From NCBI GenBank assembly GCA_022414725.1, contig CM039464.1, positions 61,954,357 through 62,018,356 on the forward strand: 64,000 bases of DNA. Direction: 5' to 3'. Numbering within the stretch: the first letter of the stretch is position 1; each line of letters begins with the position of its first letter. This document shows, piece by piece, positions 46,291 through 56,958 of this stretch. The DNA is from Microglena sp. YARC (Eukaryota; Chlorophyta; Chlorophyceae; Chlamydomonadales; Chlamydomonadaceae). The notes beneath the pieces are model-generated. The model made no database searches and was not told the origin of the DNA. It worked only from the letters and a program-made list of their open reading frames with translations. The position numbers were made by a program, and so were the translations under genes.

Positions 46291-47056
46291 ACGCCAGCAC
46301 GGCAATTTCGAGTACCGGATTTCGGCCCGGGAAGCGATGGTTGAGTAACACCCCCAATGCCCAAACCTAGAGACCCACTCAACTGGCATGAGGGTGAAGT
46401 GCCAGCTCGACAGAGCGAAAGCGCCAGTCAGCATGAAGGTCTGCGCATGCGCATGCGCAGCGAGCCAACGACACTCCGAGACTTGGTACAAAATCGCAAA
46501 GGCTCCAGGACTCAGATGTATTTCGCGAAGCAGTTATACTTCACATCATTCATCATCATTGATCGCTTCCCTTTCGGCAATCAGCCCTGTCTGTCGGCAG
46601 TACGGCTACGCTTTCATTTGACTTCGGAAAAATGACTTTCTCAAACCTATCGCTACCGGCTTGGTCAGGAAACCAAATTCTCCCGGGAAACATGCTCACC
46701 TATGTCGTCGCAAATTGAGGCCATCGCGTTCGCTTATCTCTAAGGCTACATTCGCGCTTGAAATCAGGGGACGAGGTGGAATTTGGAGGAAGTGTTCTGG
46801 GAACTTCCGACCGAAACGACGGACGACATGACAGTGCCGTACTGCCGTCGACTGAGCAAATTGCCGTGCACCTATTCGGATATATTTAATTTTGCCGGTC
46901 ATGGACATTGCGCATCGCTGCGCGCTCTTACCCCTTCACAACTCAGTCTAGTCTCTTTGCGCTCTTCCTCTTGCTTCGAGAACCCAGTCGCCGCTCGATG
47001 TGCTATTGGACCCCGGAGAGCCCAGTTCAACAACTCGCACGCGGCACGCCCAACAG

Positions 47057-47967
47057 GTAAGTGCGATCGAATTATAATTCAAGTTATGAAGGTCTGCGTC
47101 TGCGTGTGCAGGGAGCGAGGCGGCGGGGTGGTGTGTGTGGGGTGGTGTGGTGTGGGGTGGGGTGGGGGGGGCAGGGAGGGGCGAGGGGTGGAGAGAGGAG
47201 ATGTAGGGGAGGGAGGGGGGCTAGGGGATTGTAGTTATGTGTAGGGGGTGAGGGGTTGTAACCCGTTGTGTAACCCACCCCAAAACATATAGGTGTTGCC
47301 AGCAGACACATGGGCGCTGTGCTAACAGTGCACAACCATGAATGGGAGGTAGGGGTATTTGCTGCAAATCAGGGTGGAGCAGAGTATGCACTGAGTGTGA
47401 ATGGGGCATGAGTGCAGTATGAATGCAGTGTTGACGGAGTGTGAACAAAGTATGAAGGAATACAAACAGAGCATAAACCAAGTGTGCACAGAGTATGGCC
47501 AGCGTAAGAATGCAGTATGAACAGGGTGTGGTTGGAGTATGAATAGTGTATGCATATAGTATGGATGTTGTATGCATGGAGTGGGCATTAAGTATGAACA
47601 TACGGCATGAACGCCGCATGAACAAACGGAGAACAGAGGATGAACAGAGTAGGACAAAGAGCTCATGCTAGATGTGATGGGGGTATGTGGGTATTGGTAT
47701 GAATAATATGCAAGCCCCGCTATTATTTGCCCTGTATGTTGTTACAGCCCAAGGCCAATTAGGCTAAAGGGGCATGCCCAACCATGATATCAGGAGGGGC
47801 TAAAACCAAGAAAAGCACTGATGAACTGAAGCCCAAACAATTGTTTTATCGACGGGGGCCCTGAGTTTTGGCCACAGTGATACTATAATTTTACAATTAT
47901 AATAATGCCCTATACTAGAGTTCCTTCCCATGCCACTGACCCGTCCCTGCCTTGTCTCATGCCCCAG
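47057..47967 (+). promoter_or_regulatory. 5' non-coding intron of copy 3
   Basis: Donor CAACAGGTAAGTGCG at 47057 and acceptor CATGCCCCAG ending at 47967 give a 911-nt intron. The ATG follows 15 nt after the acceptor, and an in-frame TGA lies four codons before it, which fixes the start. Both sites are conserved in the other two copies. The exon upstream (ending CGCCCAACAG) is non-coding. The transcription start probably lies within about 46790-47040, but no TATA-like box is certain. Confidence 0.55.
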
Positions 47968-47982
47968 GCCTGAGAGCCTGTA

Positions 47983-50900
47983 ATGGAGGACTCCTCCTTC
48001 AGCTGCCCTTCCTGCCCCTACTGCCTTGAAGACTTGGGTCACTGTGGGGGCCCTACGACACTACCCTGTGGTCACAATGGATGCTTGGAATGCTTCACCC
48101 TCATTGTCAACAGCCGCGATCCTTCCTGCCCGCTGTGCCGCATTCCGCTGGACCCCATCGTCCCCCTCAAACAAAACAGCCAGTTCAAAGAGGTGCTTGA
48201 AGCGCTGGCCCGGCTGGCCTCATATGTGTCAGAGCTGTGCCTAGGCACTGCCTTCCCCCCCTTGCTCACCATCTCCAACGAGCTCTCCCCCTCCCCCACC
48301 TCTTGCAAACAGTCTAGGGCGGAGGAAGAGTGCAAGTGGCCCCTGCATCCTGATAGCCTGTGCCAAGCTTGTGAGGCAGGAGACTTAGAGGGTGTGCAAT
48401 CACTGTTAAGGAGAGGGAGGGAGGAGACGTATTCTTGTTCAGATCACCATCGAGCCCTTCACGCTGCAGCTAAGGGGGGCCACTTGGAGTGCTTGAGTGA
48501 TATCCTTGAGCATGTTGCCCGCGTGCTTGGGCCTGCTGCCCCTGCCAACATGGTGAACTTGAAGGCAGTGTGGGCTAGGAGATCAGCCTTGCATGAATCT
48601 GTGGTGTCAGGTCAGCGTCGCTGTGTGGCCGCCCTCCTAGAAGCAGGAGCCATGTCAGATGAGGTGGATGCAATGGGGGACAGCCCTCTGGTGTCAGCTA
48701 CGGAAAGAGGTGACGTAGAGTGTGCCCTCCTCCTCCTCGATGCCGGTGCTCACTTTCCCCCCAACATTCTGATGAGTCACACACAAGCTCAACCTGAGGT
48801 GGTGGCTACCAAACCCATTTGTGCGGGTTGGACACTGCTGCACTTTGCATCTTGGGGGGTGCCTGTGCATCATGTCAAGGCCACTCTCAAGCGGGGTGTG
48901 GTTTTGTTTGAGGCGGCAGGGCCTGATGGGCCGAGCCCTTGCTTTGTCAGTGCATCCTTTCTGTCCCACTTGAAGCCCTCCGACAGTGTGGTATCAGTGC
49001 TGCTGTCCTGCAGCAGCAGTGTGTCAGTGAACGCCAAGGACATCATGGGCATGACTCCTCTGCACCTGGCAGCCACAGGTGGGCAGGCTGCTCACATGGC
49101 TGACCTGTTGTCCAAGGGGGCGACAGCAGAGGCACAGGATGCGTTTGGGAGAACGCCCCTGCACCATGCAGCTAGGCAGGGTCACTTGCCCTGTGTGTTG
49201 GCTCTCTTGGACCATGGGGCCAAGGTGGACACTCAGTCCATGGATGGGCACACTGCATTGCATGAGGCCGTTGACAGTGGACGTGTCTGTTGCTACCCCG
49301 CTCTGTTGAGCGGGGGTGCACAGTTAGAAAGTCAAACCAATTGTGGGTGGACCCCTCTGCATCTGGCTGTGATCCGGGGATCTGTGCTGTGTTGTACTAC
49401 TCTCCTAGACCAGGGTGCCAAGGTGGACGCCCAGGGTTGCTATGGCTGGACCCCATTGCACGTGGCTGCAGGCAGAGGAGCGACCGACTGCCTGTCGGCC
49501 CTGGTGGATAGCGGGGCAGCATTGAGTGCTGTGGATGAAGCTGGATCTACTCCCCTGCATCAGGCTGCAGCTGAGGGACATATGAATTGCGTGATCCTTC
49601 TCCTGAGTAAGGGTGCGGATGTGAATGAAGTGGGTTTGTGTGGCATGACAGCCTTGCATGAGTGTGCCAGCCATGGACATACTGAATGTGTGGAGCTACT
49701 CCTTTCCATGGGAGCGGGTGTGGATATGCGTTGCCGAGAGGGATTAACTCCCTTGCACTGCGCTGCAAGCAGGGGGCATGCGGAGTGTGTGCGCTTACTC
49801 CTGGAGCATGATGGAGTGGACGTTGATGCCCGCAGCCAAGATGGAATGACGCCCCTGTTGTACGCTGCAAGCGCAGGAAGCCTAGATTGTGTGATGGCTG
49901 TCCTGAATAAGGGGGGCTCGGTGGGTGCTGCAGACAAATGGCTTCGCACGGCACTGCACCATACTGCTGACCGTGATTGTGTGCTTGCCCTCCTGACCCA
50001 TGGGGCCAAGGTGTCTGCTAAGGCAGAAGATGGATCCACTCCCTTGCATCATGCAGCCAGCCTGAGATCTGCAGGTAGCTTGATAGCTCTGCTGGACAGT
50101 GGTGCCAAGACAGATGTGAAGTGCAAGGGAGGACTGGCGCCGTTGCATGTGGCTGCTCAACATAAACATCCAGAATGTGTCATTGCTCTCCTGAACAAGG
50201 GGGCCAAGGTGAATGTTCAGGGGCAGGACGCATGGACTGCTTTGCACTACGCTGTGGATCCTATGTTGAGGACTCCGGAAGCCTGTTTGATGGCTCTTCT
50301 TAGCAAGGCTGAGTCAAGAGTGATGCCAATGTCTGACGCAATTCCAAGTGTGCATCAGGTTGCTGTCAGGGGATGGTGGGCAACAGGCAACCCTCATTTG
50401 CATGCCCCGCAACAGTCTGCACTCATCAGTGAGGATGTACGTTGTGTTGTGGCTCTCCTGGACAAGGGAGCAAAGGTGGATGCTCAGTCTGTGGATGGAG
50501 TCTCCTCCCTTCATCAGGCCGCAATCGTGGGAAATGTTGATTGTGTGCAGGCCCTCATGGACAGGGGAGCCAAGGTGGATGTTCCAGCCAAAGGTGGATT
50601 GACTCCCTTGCACCAGGCTGCAGAAGCGGGACACACACGGATTGTGATAGCTCTCCTCAAGAAGATGTGCATGGAAGATGTTCTTATGTGCAAGGCAGAT
50701 GTTCAGAACAAAGACGGAGTGGCACCCCTGCATCTGGCTGTAAGGGCGGGTCACCCAGAGTGTGTGAATGCTCTCCTGGTCATGAATGCCAAGGTGGATG
50801 TTCAGACCAAAGATGGAAGGACACCTTTGCATGTTGCTGCTCAAGAGGGACATGCAGCATGTTTGGAGGCTCTCCTAGTTGGTGGAGCCAACGTCAATGC

Positions 50901-51777
50901 TCAAGACCACAAACAAGAAGCTCCCCTGCACCTGGCTGCCCACAGAGGACACCTAGCTTGTGTGAAGGCTCTCCTAGACAGTGGAGCCATAGTAGATGCA
51001 AAGAATGGGCTGGGACAGACTCCCTTGCTGTCTGCCATTGATCTGGGACACACAGAATGTGTGAAGGCTCTCCTAGACAGTGGAGCCATTGTAGATGCAA
51101 AGGATGAAATGGGACAGACTCCCTTGCTGTTGGCTATTGATCAGGGCCACACAGGATGTGTAAAGGCTCTTGTGGACAGTGGAGCCATGGTAGAAGCTGA
51201 GGACAAGCAGGGACAAACTCCCTTGCATTGGGCTGATTTTCAGGGACACGCAGAATGTGCGAAGGCCCTCATGGACAGTGGAGCCATATTAGATGCAAAG
51301 AATGTGCTGGGAAAGACTCCCTTGCTGTTGGCTATTGATCAGGGCCACGCAAGATGTGTGAAGGCTCTCGTGACCAGTGGAGCCATGGTAGAAGCTGAGG
51401 ACAAGCAGGGAAAGACTCCCTTGCATTTGGCTGCTTATCAGGGACAGGTAGAGTGTGTTATGGCTCTCGTAGACAGTGGAGCCATGGTGGAAGCTGTGGA
51501 CAAGCAGGGAATTACTCCCTTGCATTGGGCTGCTTTTCAGGGACACGCAGAATGTGCGAAGGCTCTCATGGACAGTGGAGCCATAGTAGATGCAAAGAAT
51601 GTGCTTGGAAAGACTCCCTTGCTGTTGGCTATTGATCAGGGCCACGCAAGATGTGTAAAGGCTCTTGTGGACAGTGGAGCCGTGTTAGAAGCTGAGGACA
51701 AGCAGGGAATGACTCCCTTGCATTGGGCTGCTTATCAGGGACACGCAGAATGTGCGAGGACTCTAGTGGACAGTTGA
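47983..51777 (+). CDS. RING-finger ankyrin-repeat protein, copy 3 (likely E3 ubiquitin ligase)
   Basis: This is 1,264 codons in one exon. Residues 11-52 form a C3HC4 RING: C11-x2-C14, C29-x-H31-x2-C34-x2-C37, C49-x2-C52. Such domains recruit a ubiquitin-conjugating enzyme, so a ubiquitin ligase role is inferred. After a linker, about 34 ankyrin-type units (period 33, TPLHxAAxxGHxxCVxALLDxGA) run from about residue 140 to the end and would bind a protein partner. The N-terminal units differ from each other. The C-terminal ones are nearly identical at DNA level (99-bp units), which shows recent expansion. The frame stops at a TGA at 51775 (GACAGTTGAGCC where sister units have GACAGTGGAGCC), and the same frame continues to 52302. 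No signal peptide or membrane segment is seen. Confidence 0.85.
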   Translation: MEDSSFSCPSCPYCLEDLGHCGGPTTLPCGHNGCLECFTLIVNSRDPSCPLCRIPLDPIVPLKQNSQFKEVLEALARLASYVSELCLGTAFPPLLTISNELSPSPTSCKQSRAEEECKWPLHPDSLCQACEAGDLEGVQSLLRRGREETYSCSDHHRALHAAAKGGHLECLSDILEHVARVLGPAAPANMVNLKAVWARRSALHESVVSGQRRCVAALLEAGAMSDEVDAMGDSPLVSATERGDVECALLLLDAGAHFPPNILMSHTQAQPEVVATKPICAGWTLLHFASWGVPVHHVKATLKRGVVLFEAAGPDGPSPCFVSASFLSHLKPSDSVVSVLLSCSSSVSVNAKDIMGMTPLHLAATGGQAAHMADLLSKGATAEAQDAFGRTPLHHAARQGHLPCVLALLDHGAKVDTQSMDGHTALHEAVDSGRVCCYPALLSGGAQLESQTNCGWTPLHLAVIRGSVLCCTTLLDQGAKVDAQGCYGWTPLHVAAGRGATDCLSALVDSGAALSAVDEAGSTPLHQAAAEGHMNCVILLLSKGADVNEVGLCGMTALHECASHGHTECVELLLSMGAGVDMRCREGLTPLHCAASRGHAECVRLLLEHDGVDVDARSQDGMTPLLYAASAGSLDCVMAVLNKGGSVGAADKWLRTALHHTADRDCVLALLTHGAKVSAKAEDGSTPLHHAASLRSAGSLIALLDSGAKTDVKCKGGLAPLHVAAQHKHPECVIALLNKGAKVNVQGQDAWTALHYAVDPMLRTPEACLMALLSKAESRVMPMSDAIPSVHQVAVRGWWATGNPHLHAPQQSALISEDVRCVVALLDKGAKVDAQSVDGVSSLHQAAIVGNVDCVQALMDRGAKVDVPAKGGLTPLHQAAEAGHTRIVIALLKKMCMEDVLMCKADVQNKDGVAPLHLAVRAGHPECVNALLVMNAKVDVQTKDGRTPLHVAAQEGHAACLEALLVGGANVNAQDHKQEAPLHLAAHRGHLACVKALLDSGAIVDAKNGLGQTPLLSAIDLGHTECVKALLDSGAIVDAKDEMGQTPLLLAIDQGHTGCVKALVDSGAMVEAEDKQGQTPLHWADFQGHAECAKALMDSGAILDAKNVLGKTPLLLAIDQGHARCVKALVTSGAMVEAEDKQGKTPLHLAAYQGQVECVMALVDSGAMVEAVDKQGITPLHWAAFQGHAECAKALMDSGAIVDAKNVLGKTPLLLAIDQGHARCVKALVDSGAVLEAEDKQGMTPLHWAAYQGHAECARTLVDS

Positions 51778-52302
51778 GCCACGGTAGAAGCTGCGGACAT
51801 GCAGGGATGGACTCCCTTGCATTACGCTGCTTTAGGGGGACACTCTAAGTGTGTGAAAGCTTTAGTGGACAGTGGAGCCATGGTAGAAGCTGAGGACGAG
51901 GATGGAAAGACTCACTTGCATGAGGCTGCTTATATGAAACACGCAGACTGTGCGAGGATTCTAGTGGACAGTGGAGCCATGGTAGAGGCTGCCGACAAGC
52001 AGGGAAGGACTCCCTTGCATTGGGCTGCTGATCAGGGACAGGTAATGTGTGTGAAGACTCTCGTGGACAGTGGAGCCATGGTAGAAGCTGAGGACACGCG
52101 GGGATTTACTCCATTGAATTGCGCTGCTTCAGTGGGACACGCAAAGTGTGTGAAGGCTCTTGTGGACAGTGGAGCCATGGTAGAAGCTGAGGACAAGCAG
52201 GGAAAAACTCCCTTGCATTGGGCTACTTCTGAGGGGCATACAGAATGTTCGAAGGCTCTCCGAGACTGTGGAGCCAGCTTAGGCACAGTGGAGAAGCAGT
52301 GA
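51778..52302 (+). pseudogene. C-terminal tail of copy 3 behind an in-frame TGA
   Basis: This is in the same frame as the 1,264-codon ORF. It has five further 33-residue ankyrin units and the C-terminus CGASLGTVEKQ common to all three copies. Only one base change (G to T at 51775-51777) separates it from the main ORF. It is either lost from the protein, made by stop readthrough, or cut off by a sequencing error. Confidence 0.75.
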
Positions 52303-52664
52303 ATGACTCCCTCGCAAGTCGCTGTTTCACCCTTGCGCCACCACTGATTGTTCCCACCTTCTATGCAAAAGGGCTGGTGCATGTAGCCAATTACACAAAC
52401 AATGCAGGGAGATTGTTTATTCTGCAGCCTGTAGCCCAATGTGGATGGATGGGAAGCTTTTTCATGTATTGAAACGATTTTCACCCCAGGAAGTGGGACC
52501 CCGTCTGCTACGAGTAGCTACTTACTCCACTACTTTTGAAACTCCCAGCCTCCGTCCTCGCTCTCTTGCCCTTTCTCGCCGTCTGCAGATCAGGTTTCTT
52601 AACTATTCGCCCCCTGCCCTGCCCGTTACTGCTAAAGCGTTTGTCCGTGTCGCTTAGGACTCGT

Positions 52665-53855
52665 CACCCCAGGAAGTGGGACCCCATATATAAAGCAGCG
52701 CCCCAAGCCTGGCCAGTTTGGTGCCACGCCAACTGCCCTTGTTTTTCAACCCAGTTAGTGGTACCCCGTACACAAAGCAGCGCCCCAGGCCTGGCCAGGT
52801 TGGTGCCACGCCAACTGCCCTGGTTTTTCAACCCAGTTAGTGGGACCCCGGACGCAAAGCAGCGCCTCAGTCCTGGCCAGTTTGGTGCCAAGCCAACTGA
52901 CCTTGTTTTTCAACTCAGAAAGTGAGACCCCGCACACAAAGCAGCGCCCCAGTCCTGGTCAGTTTGGTGCCAAGCCAACTGACCTTGTTTTTCAACTCAG
53001 AAAGTGGGACCCCGCACACAAAGCAGCGACCCAGGCCTGGTCAGTTTGGTGCTAAGCCAATCGCCCTTGTTTTTCAACCCAGGTAGTGGGACCCCGCACA
53101 AAAAGCAGCGCCCCAGGCCTGGTCAGTTTGGTGCATATCCAATCGCCTTATTGTTCACCTCAGGAAGTGGGACCTCACACACACAGCAGCGACCAAGGCC
53201 TGGTCAGTTTGGTGCATAGCCAATCGCCCTTGTAGTTCACCTCAGGAAGTGGGACCCCGAACACAAAGCAGCGCCCCAGGCCTGGTCAGTTTGGTGCCAA
53301 GCCAATTGCCCTTGTTGTTCACCCCAGGAAGTGGGACCCCGAACACAAAGCAGCGCCCCAGGCCTGGCCAGTTTGGTGCCAAGCCAACTGCCCTTATCAC
53401 CTCAGAAAGTGGGACCCCGCACAAAAAACAGCGCCCCAGGCCTGGTCAGTTTGGTGCATAGCCAACTGCCCTTGTTGTTCACCCCAGGAAGTTGGACCCC
53501 ACACATACAGCAGCGACCAAGGCCTGGCCAGTTTGGTGCCAAGCCAACTGCCCTTGATTTTCACCCCAGGAAGTGGGACCCCGTATACATAGCAGCGCCC
53601 CAGGCCTGGCCAGTTTGGTGCCAAGCCAATCGCCCTTGTAGTTCACCCCAGGAAGTGGGACCCCGTACACATAGCAGAGCCCCAGGCCTGGCCAGTGTGG
53701 TGCCACGCCAACTGCCCTTGTTTTTCACCCCAGGAAGTGGGACCCCGGGCACAAAGCTGCGCCCCAGGCCTGGCCAGTTTGGTGCCAAGCTAACTGCCCT
53801 AGTTTTTCACCCCAGGAAGTGGGACCCCGTACACAAAGCAGCGCCCACCAAGGAT
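52665..53855 (+). repeat. 82-bp VNTR downstream of copy 3 (about 14.5 units)
   Basis: The same 82-bp unit as in D1 and D2, here expanded to about 14-15 copies with more sequence variety. All frames inside it are repeat artefacts. Confidence 0.9.
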
Positions 53856-54224
53856 TCAGTAAGGCGGAGAATTTGCAGTCATATATATGGGCGGGAATTT
53901 TTTCAGTTATATATAGGCGTGGAAAGCAATTGACTTCAGTTATATAGGAAGGCGGGGAAAGCAAAGGACTTCACTTATATATTTGCAATTGAATATAGGC
54001 GGGGAAAGCAAAGGACTTCAAGAGATCTGCCCACTACATCTCGACACCTTTATTTTCTGAATCAGTGTAGGCAATCAATAAACAGTCGTCTGGTCATTGG
54101 TTGGTTGGAAGCAGGGTTATCCAAAACGTTACGTTTCACGACTCAAACGCGCAACAGACATTGAAGGGTCCATTAGGTTGCAATCATATATTTTGTTTAA
54201 GAAGACATAGATTGTAGCTCATGA

Positions 54225-54690
54225 GACGCAGCTAGCTCCTCCTCCTCCTCAAACAACTCCAGGACAGCCAGCTCCTCTTCCTCCTCCTCCTCCTCAAACA
54301 ACTCCAGGACAGCTAGCTCCTCCTCCTCCTCAAACGACTCCAGGACAGCTAGCTCCTCTTCCTCCTCCTCCTCCTCCTCCTCCTCCTCTCCTCCTCCTCC
54401 TCCTCCTCCTCCTCCTCAAACAACTCCAGGACAGCTAGCTCCTCCTCCTCCTCAAACGACTCCAGGACAGCTAGCTCCTCTTCTTCCTCCTCCTCCTCCT
54501 CCTCCTCCTCCTCCTCCTCAAACAACTCCAGGACAGCTAGCTCCTCCTCCTCCTCAAACGACTCCAGGACAGCTAGCTCCTCCTCCTCCTCAAACGACTT
54601 CAGGACAGCTAGCTCCTCCTCCTCCTCCTCCTCCTCCTCCTCCTCCTCCTCCTCCTCCTCCTCCTCCTCCTCCTCCTCCCCAAACGACTT
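54225..54690 (+). repeat. CTC-rich polypyrimidine tract with 30-60-bp higher-order units
   Basis: (CTC)n blocks are separated by AAACGACTCCAGGACAGCTAG. D1 and D2 have a single such block (34480, 44025), so D3 has expanded it to about 460 bp. The strand asymmetry (almost no purines in the CTC parts) allows triplex formation. Confidence 0.9.
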
Positions 54691-55062
54691 CAGGACTGCA
54701 CGTGTGTGTGCGGGTGGAGCAGTAGGGGGAAGCTGGTCAGCACTTAGCTGGTCAGCACTTGGTTTTAGGTGGTTTATGTTTTGTGTTTAGGATTTAGGGT
54801 AAAGGTGGTTTTAAGGACGAAGTTTAGGGTTTAGGTGGTATAGAAAAAGAAGTACATTGCAGCTAAGTGGGGACCAGCTTTTCCCTACCGGGTGGATCGC
54901 CCAGTGCTCATGTCTGGGGGGGTCGGGGCACTCCCCTGACTAGCTATTCAACCTTCCCTGCCGCAACCTAGTGTATCTTGAAGCTGATACAATCAGCCAT
55001 TCTAGGAGAAGAATTGATACAAGGCGTTCTACACGCCAGGTTTGGCATCTAACCGTCTGCAC

Positions 55063-55239
55063 CAGGGTACTACAAAGTGCGCGCACGCTTTTTGAGCCCC
55101 ACTGCGCGTTTCGCGCAGATTTTTTAACTACCTGTGGGCGCAGCGCGCAGTCTTTGCGCTTTTTGCGCTAAAAAGCGCAGACCAATTTGACGTTGGTGCA
55201 CTTTAAGCGCTGACCAATTCGACCAAAAGTAGTGCCCTG
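55063..55239 (-). mobile_element. MITE family 1, copy d
   Basis: It starts CAGGGTACTACAAAGTGCGC and ends AAAAGTAGTGCCCTG. The flanking duplication GTCTGCAC is perfect (55055-55062 and 55240-55247). Confidence 0.9.
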
Positions 55240-55480
55240 GTCTGCACATTGCAGCGAACAATGACCCCCCGTGGGAGAACCACATAAACCAGGGAAATCT
55301 AGTGCACATGACTCGGTGCAGATTCGAACCGAGGACTCCTCCACTTGTGGTGACCATTCTAACCCGTACACCACTTGGGAATCGAGTTATAGACTGCTCA
55401 AGTAGTTCGATGTAGCCCAGTGGCTGGCTCGCTTCAGCCAAGTAGGGAGGGGGGGGGGGGGGGGGGGGGGGGGGCAAAGT

Positions 55481-55688
55481 CACTGTTTTTCTTTTCGCCT
55501 ACTAGCAGCAGGTTCTACACAGCTCCCTGAGCCAGCCATTGGATCGAGACTCGAACATTCAGCAGCGCTAGAAAGCTGATTACGTCAGCTTCAAGGTGAA
55601 CTAGGTTGCTTTATGTCTGGCTGATCGGCCTGCCAGGGGAGCTGCCTAGAATGGAAGCTGCTGCTTGTAGCCGAAAAGAAAAACAGTG
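55481..55688. mobile_element. Fold-back MITE (family 5), best copy
   Basis: The terminal inverted repeat CACTGTTTTTCTTTTCG is perfect over 17 bp. Inverted similarity continues inward (AGCAGCAGGTTCTACACAGC against GCTGCCTAGAATGGAAGCTG). The flanks GGCAAAGT and TGCAAAGT match at 7 of 8. It is a non-autonomous DNA element. Confidence 0.8.
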
Positions 55689-56071
55689 TGCAAAGTGCGT
55701 GAGCAGCGAGTGCAAGGGGAGTGAGATCAAGTGCAGGCTGAGGCATCCCTAGTAGACGAGCCGGCATTGTTCTGGGGTATGCAGGTCGATGATGACCCTT
55801 TATAATAATATAAGACCACGTGTTGCAAAGGACTTCATTGTGCCCTTCAGACAGTCAAGTCAGCCTCATAGCCATAGTGTTATGCATGGAGGTTACACCG
55901 TGGGTTGCATACCGTACACATGTTCACATTTTATTTTCCTTGCTGAGGTTGTGCTATGCAATTTTCTTATCGAAGTTGGCCTGGTCCCTTTAGCCTATTT
56001 TGCTATTCTTAGACCGTAACATACACATACTAGTGATGATTGAAGACTCCCCAGGTTTTAATGGTGGGCAC

Positions 56072-56266
56072 CAGGGTACTACAAAGCGCGCACACCAGCG
56101 CAATTTCTCGCACGCTTTTTGAGCCCCACTGCGCGTTTTGCGCAGTTTTTTCAACTCCCTGTGGGCGCAGCGCGCAATTTTTGCGCGTATTGCACTACAA
56201 AGCGCTAACCGATTTGACGTTTGTGCGCTTTTAGCACTGACCAATTTGACAAAATGTAGTACCCTG
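56072..56266 (-). mobile_element. MITE family 1, copy e
   Basis: It starts CAGGGTACTACAAAGCGCGC and ends TGTAGTACCCTG, 195 bp. The immediate flanks differ (GTGGGCAC, GTGATGAT). GTGATGAT also occurs 31 bp before the left end, so the left flank may have been altered. Confidence 0.75.
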
Positions 56267-56637
56267 GTGATGATTTTTATTTTACTTGTCGTGCTCGAGG
56301 TCGCCCTACGCATTTTTTGTATCGAGGTTAGGCTGGTCCCTTAAACCTATTTGACTACCTCAAGACTATTTTTTATTCTCCTGCTATTCCCCAGAATAAC
56401 TCATTTTAGTCACACTTGAATCTGGTTTGAATTGGAAAAATGTAAAAAAGGATTACGCCATTGGTAACCTGAGCCAATTTATGGAGCACCCCAAATCTGC
56501 AACATCCGCCAAACTTAAAATCCGCCATGGTTTTAGCCCCTTTTGGGTGCCTTCTGCCATCTCTATTTTCCGCCAACATATCATGCGCCTACGGTATTTG
56601 GCTACCTGAAGACTATTACATACACACATTATAAATA

Positions 56638-56750
56638 ACCCCCTGTAGGTGCACCGCGCAGTTTTTGCGTTTTTTTCACTACAAAGCTCTGACCAATTTG
56701 ACGCTGGTGCGCTTAAAGCGCTGGCCAATTCGGCAAGAAGTAGTACCCTG
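56638..56750 (-). mobile_element. MITE family 1, copy f (left part missing)
   Basis: It matches the family from CCCCTGTAGGTGCACCGCGC to the end AAGTAGTACCCTG. About 80 bp of the left side are absent. Confidence 0.7.
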
Positions 56751-56758
56751 ATACACAC

Positions 56759-56958
56759 CAGGGTACTTCAAATGGCCAAATTGGCCAGCGCTTTAGCGCA
56801 GTTGAATACAAAAAAACTGCGCTTTGTAGTGCAAAAAGCGCAAAAATTGCTTGCAGCGCCCACAGGGAGTTGCAAAAAACTGCGCTTAAAGCGCAAAGGG
56901 GGTCAAAAAGTCAGCGCTCAAAAGCGCAAAAGCGCGCGCTTTGAATTACCCTCACCTG
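56759..56958 (+). mobile_element. MITE family 1, copy g
   Basis: It starts CAGGGTACTTCAAATGGCCA and ends TTTGAATTACCCTCACCTG, with a four-base insertion near the right end. The flanking duplication ATACACAC is perfect (56751-56758 and 56959-56966). It sits directly beside copy f. Confidence 0.85.

Larger units (their letters stand above)
46320..54915 (+). repeat. Segmental duplication unit D3
   Basis: The left edge shares GGGAAGCGATGGTTGAGTAA with D2. Homology continues through the gene, VNTR and spacer until about 54900 (CCGGGTGGATCGCCCAGTGC), after which sequences diverge. D3 contains the only long open version of the gene. Confidence 0.85.

Noticed and set aside
55308..55385. Possible tRNA gene on the - strand
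   Set aside because: GGTTCGAATC looks like a B box and an A-box-like stretch lies at a suitable distance. However, the T stem pairs at only three of five positions, and no acceptor stem or anticodon stem forms. It is at best a tRNA-like relic.
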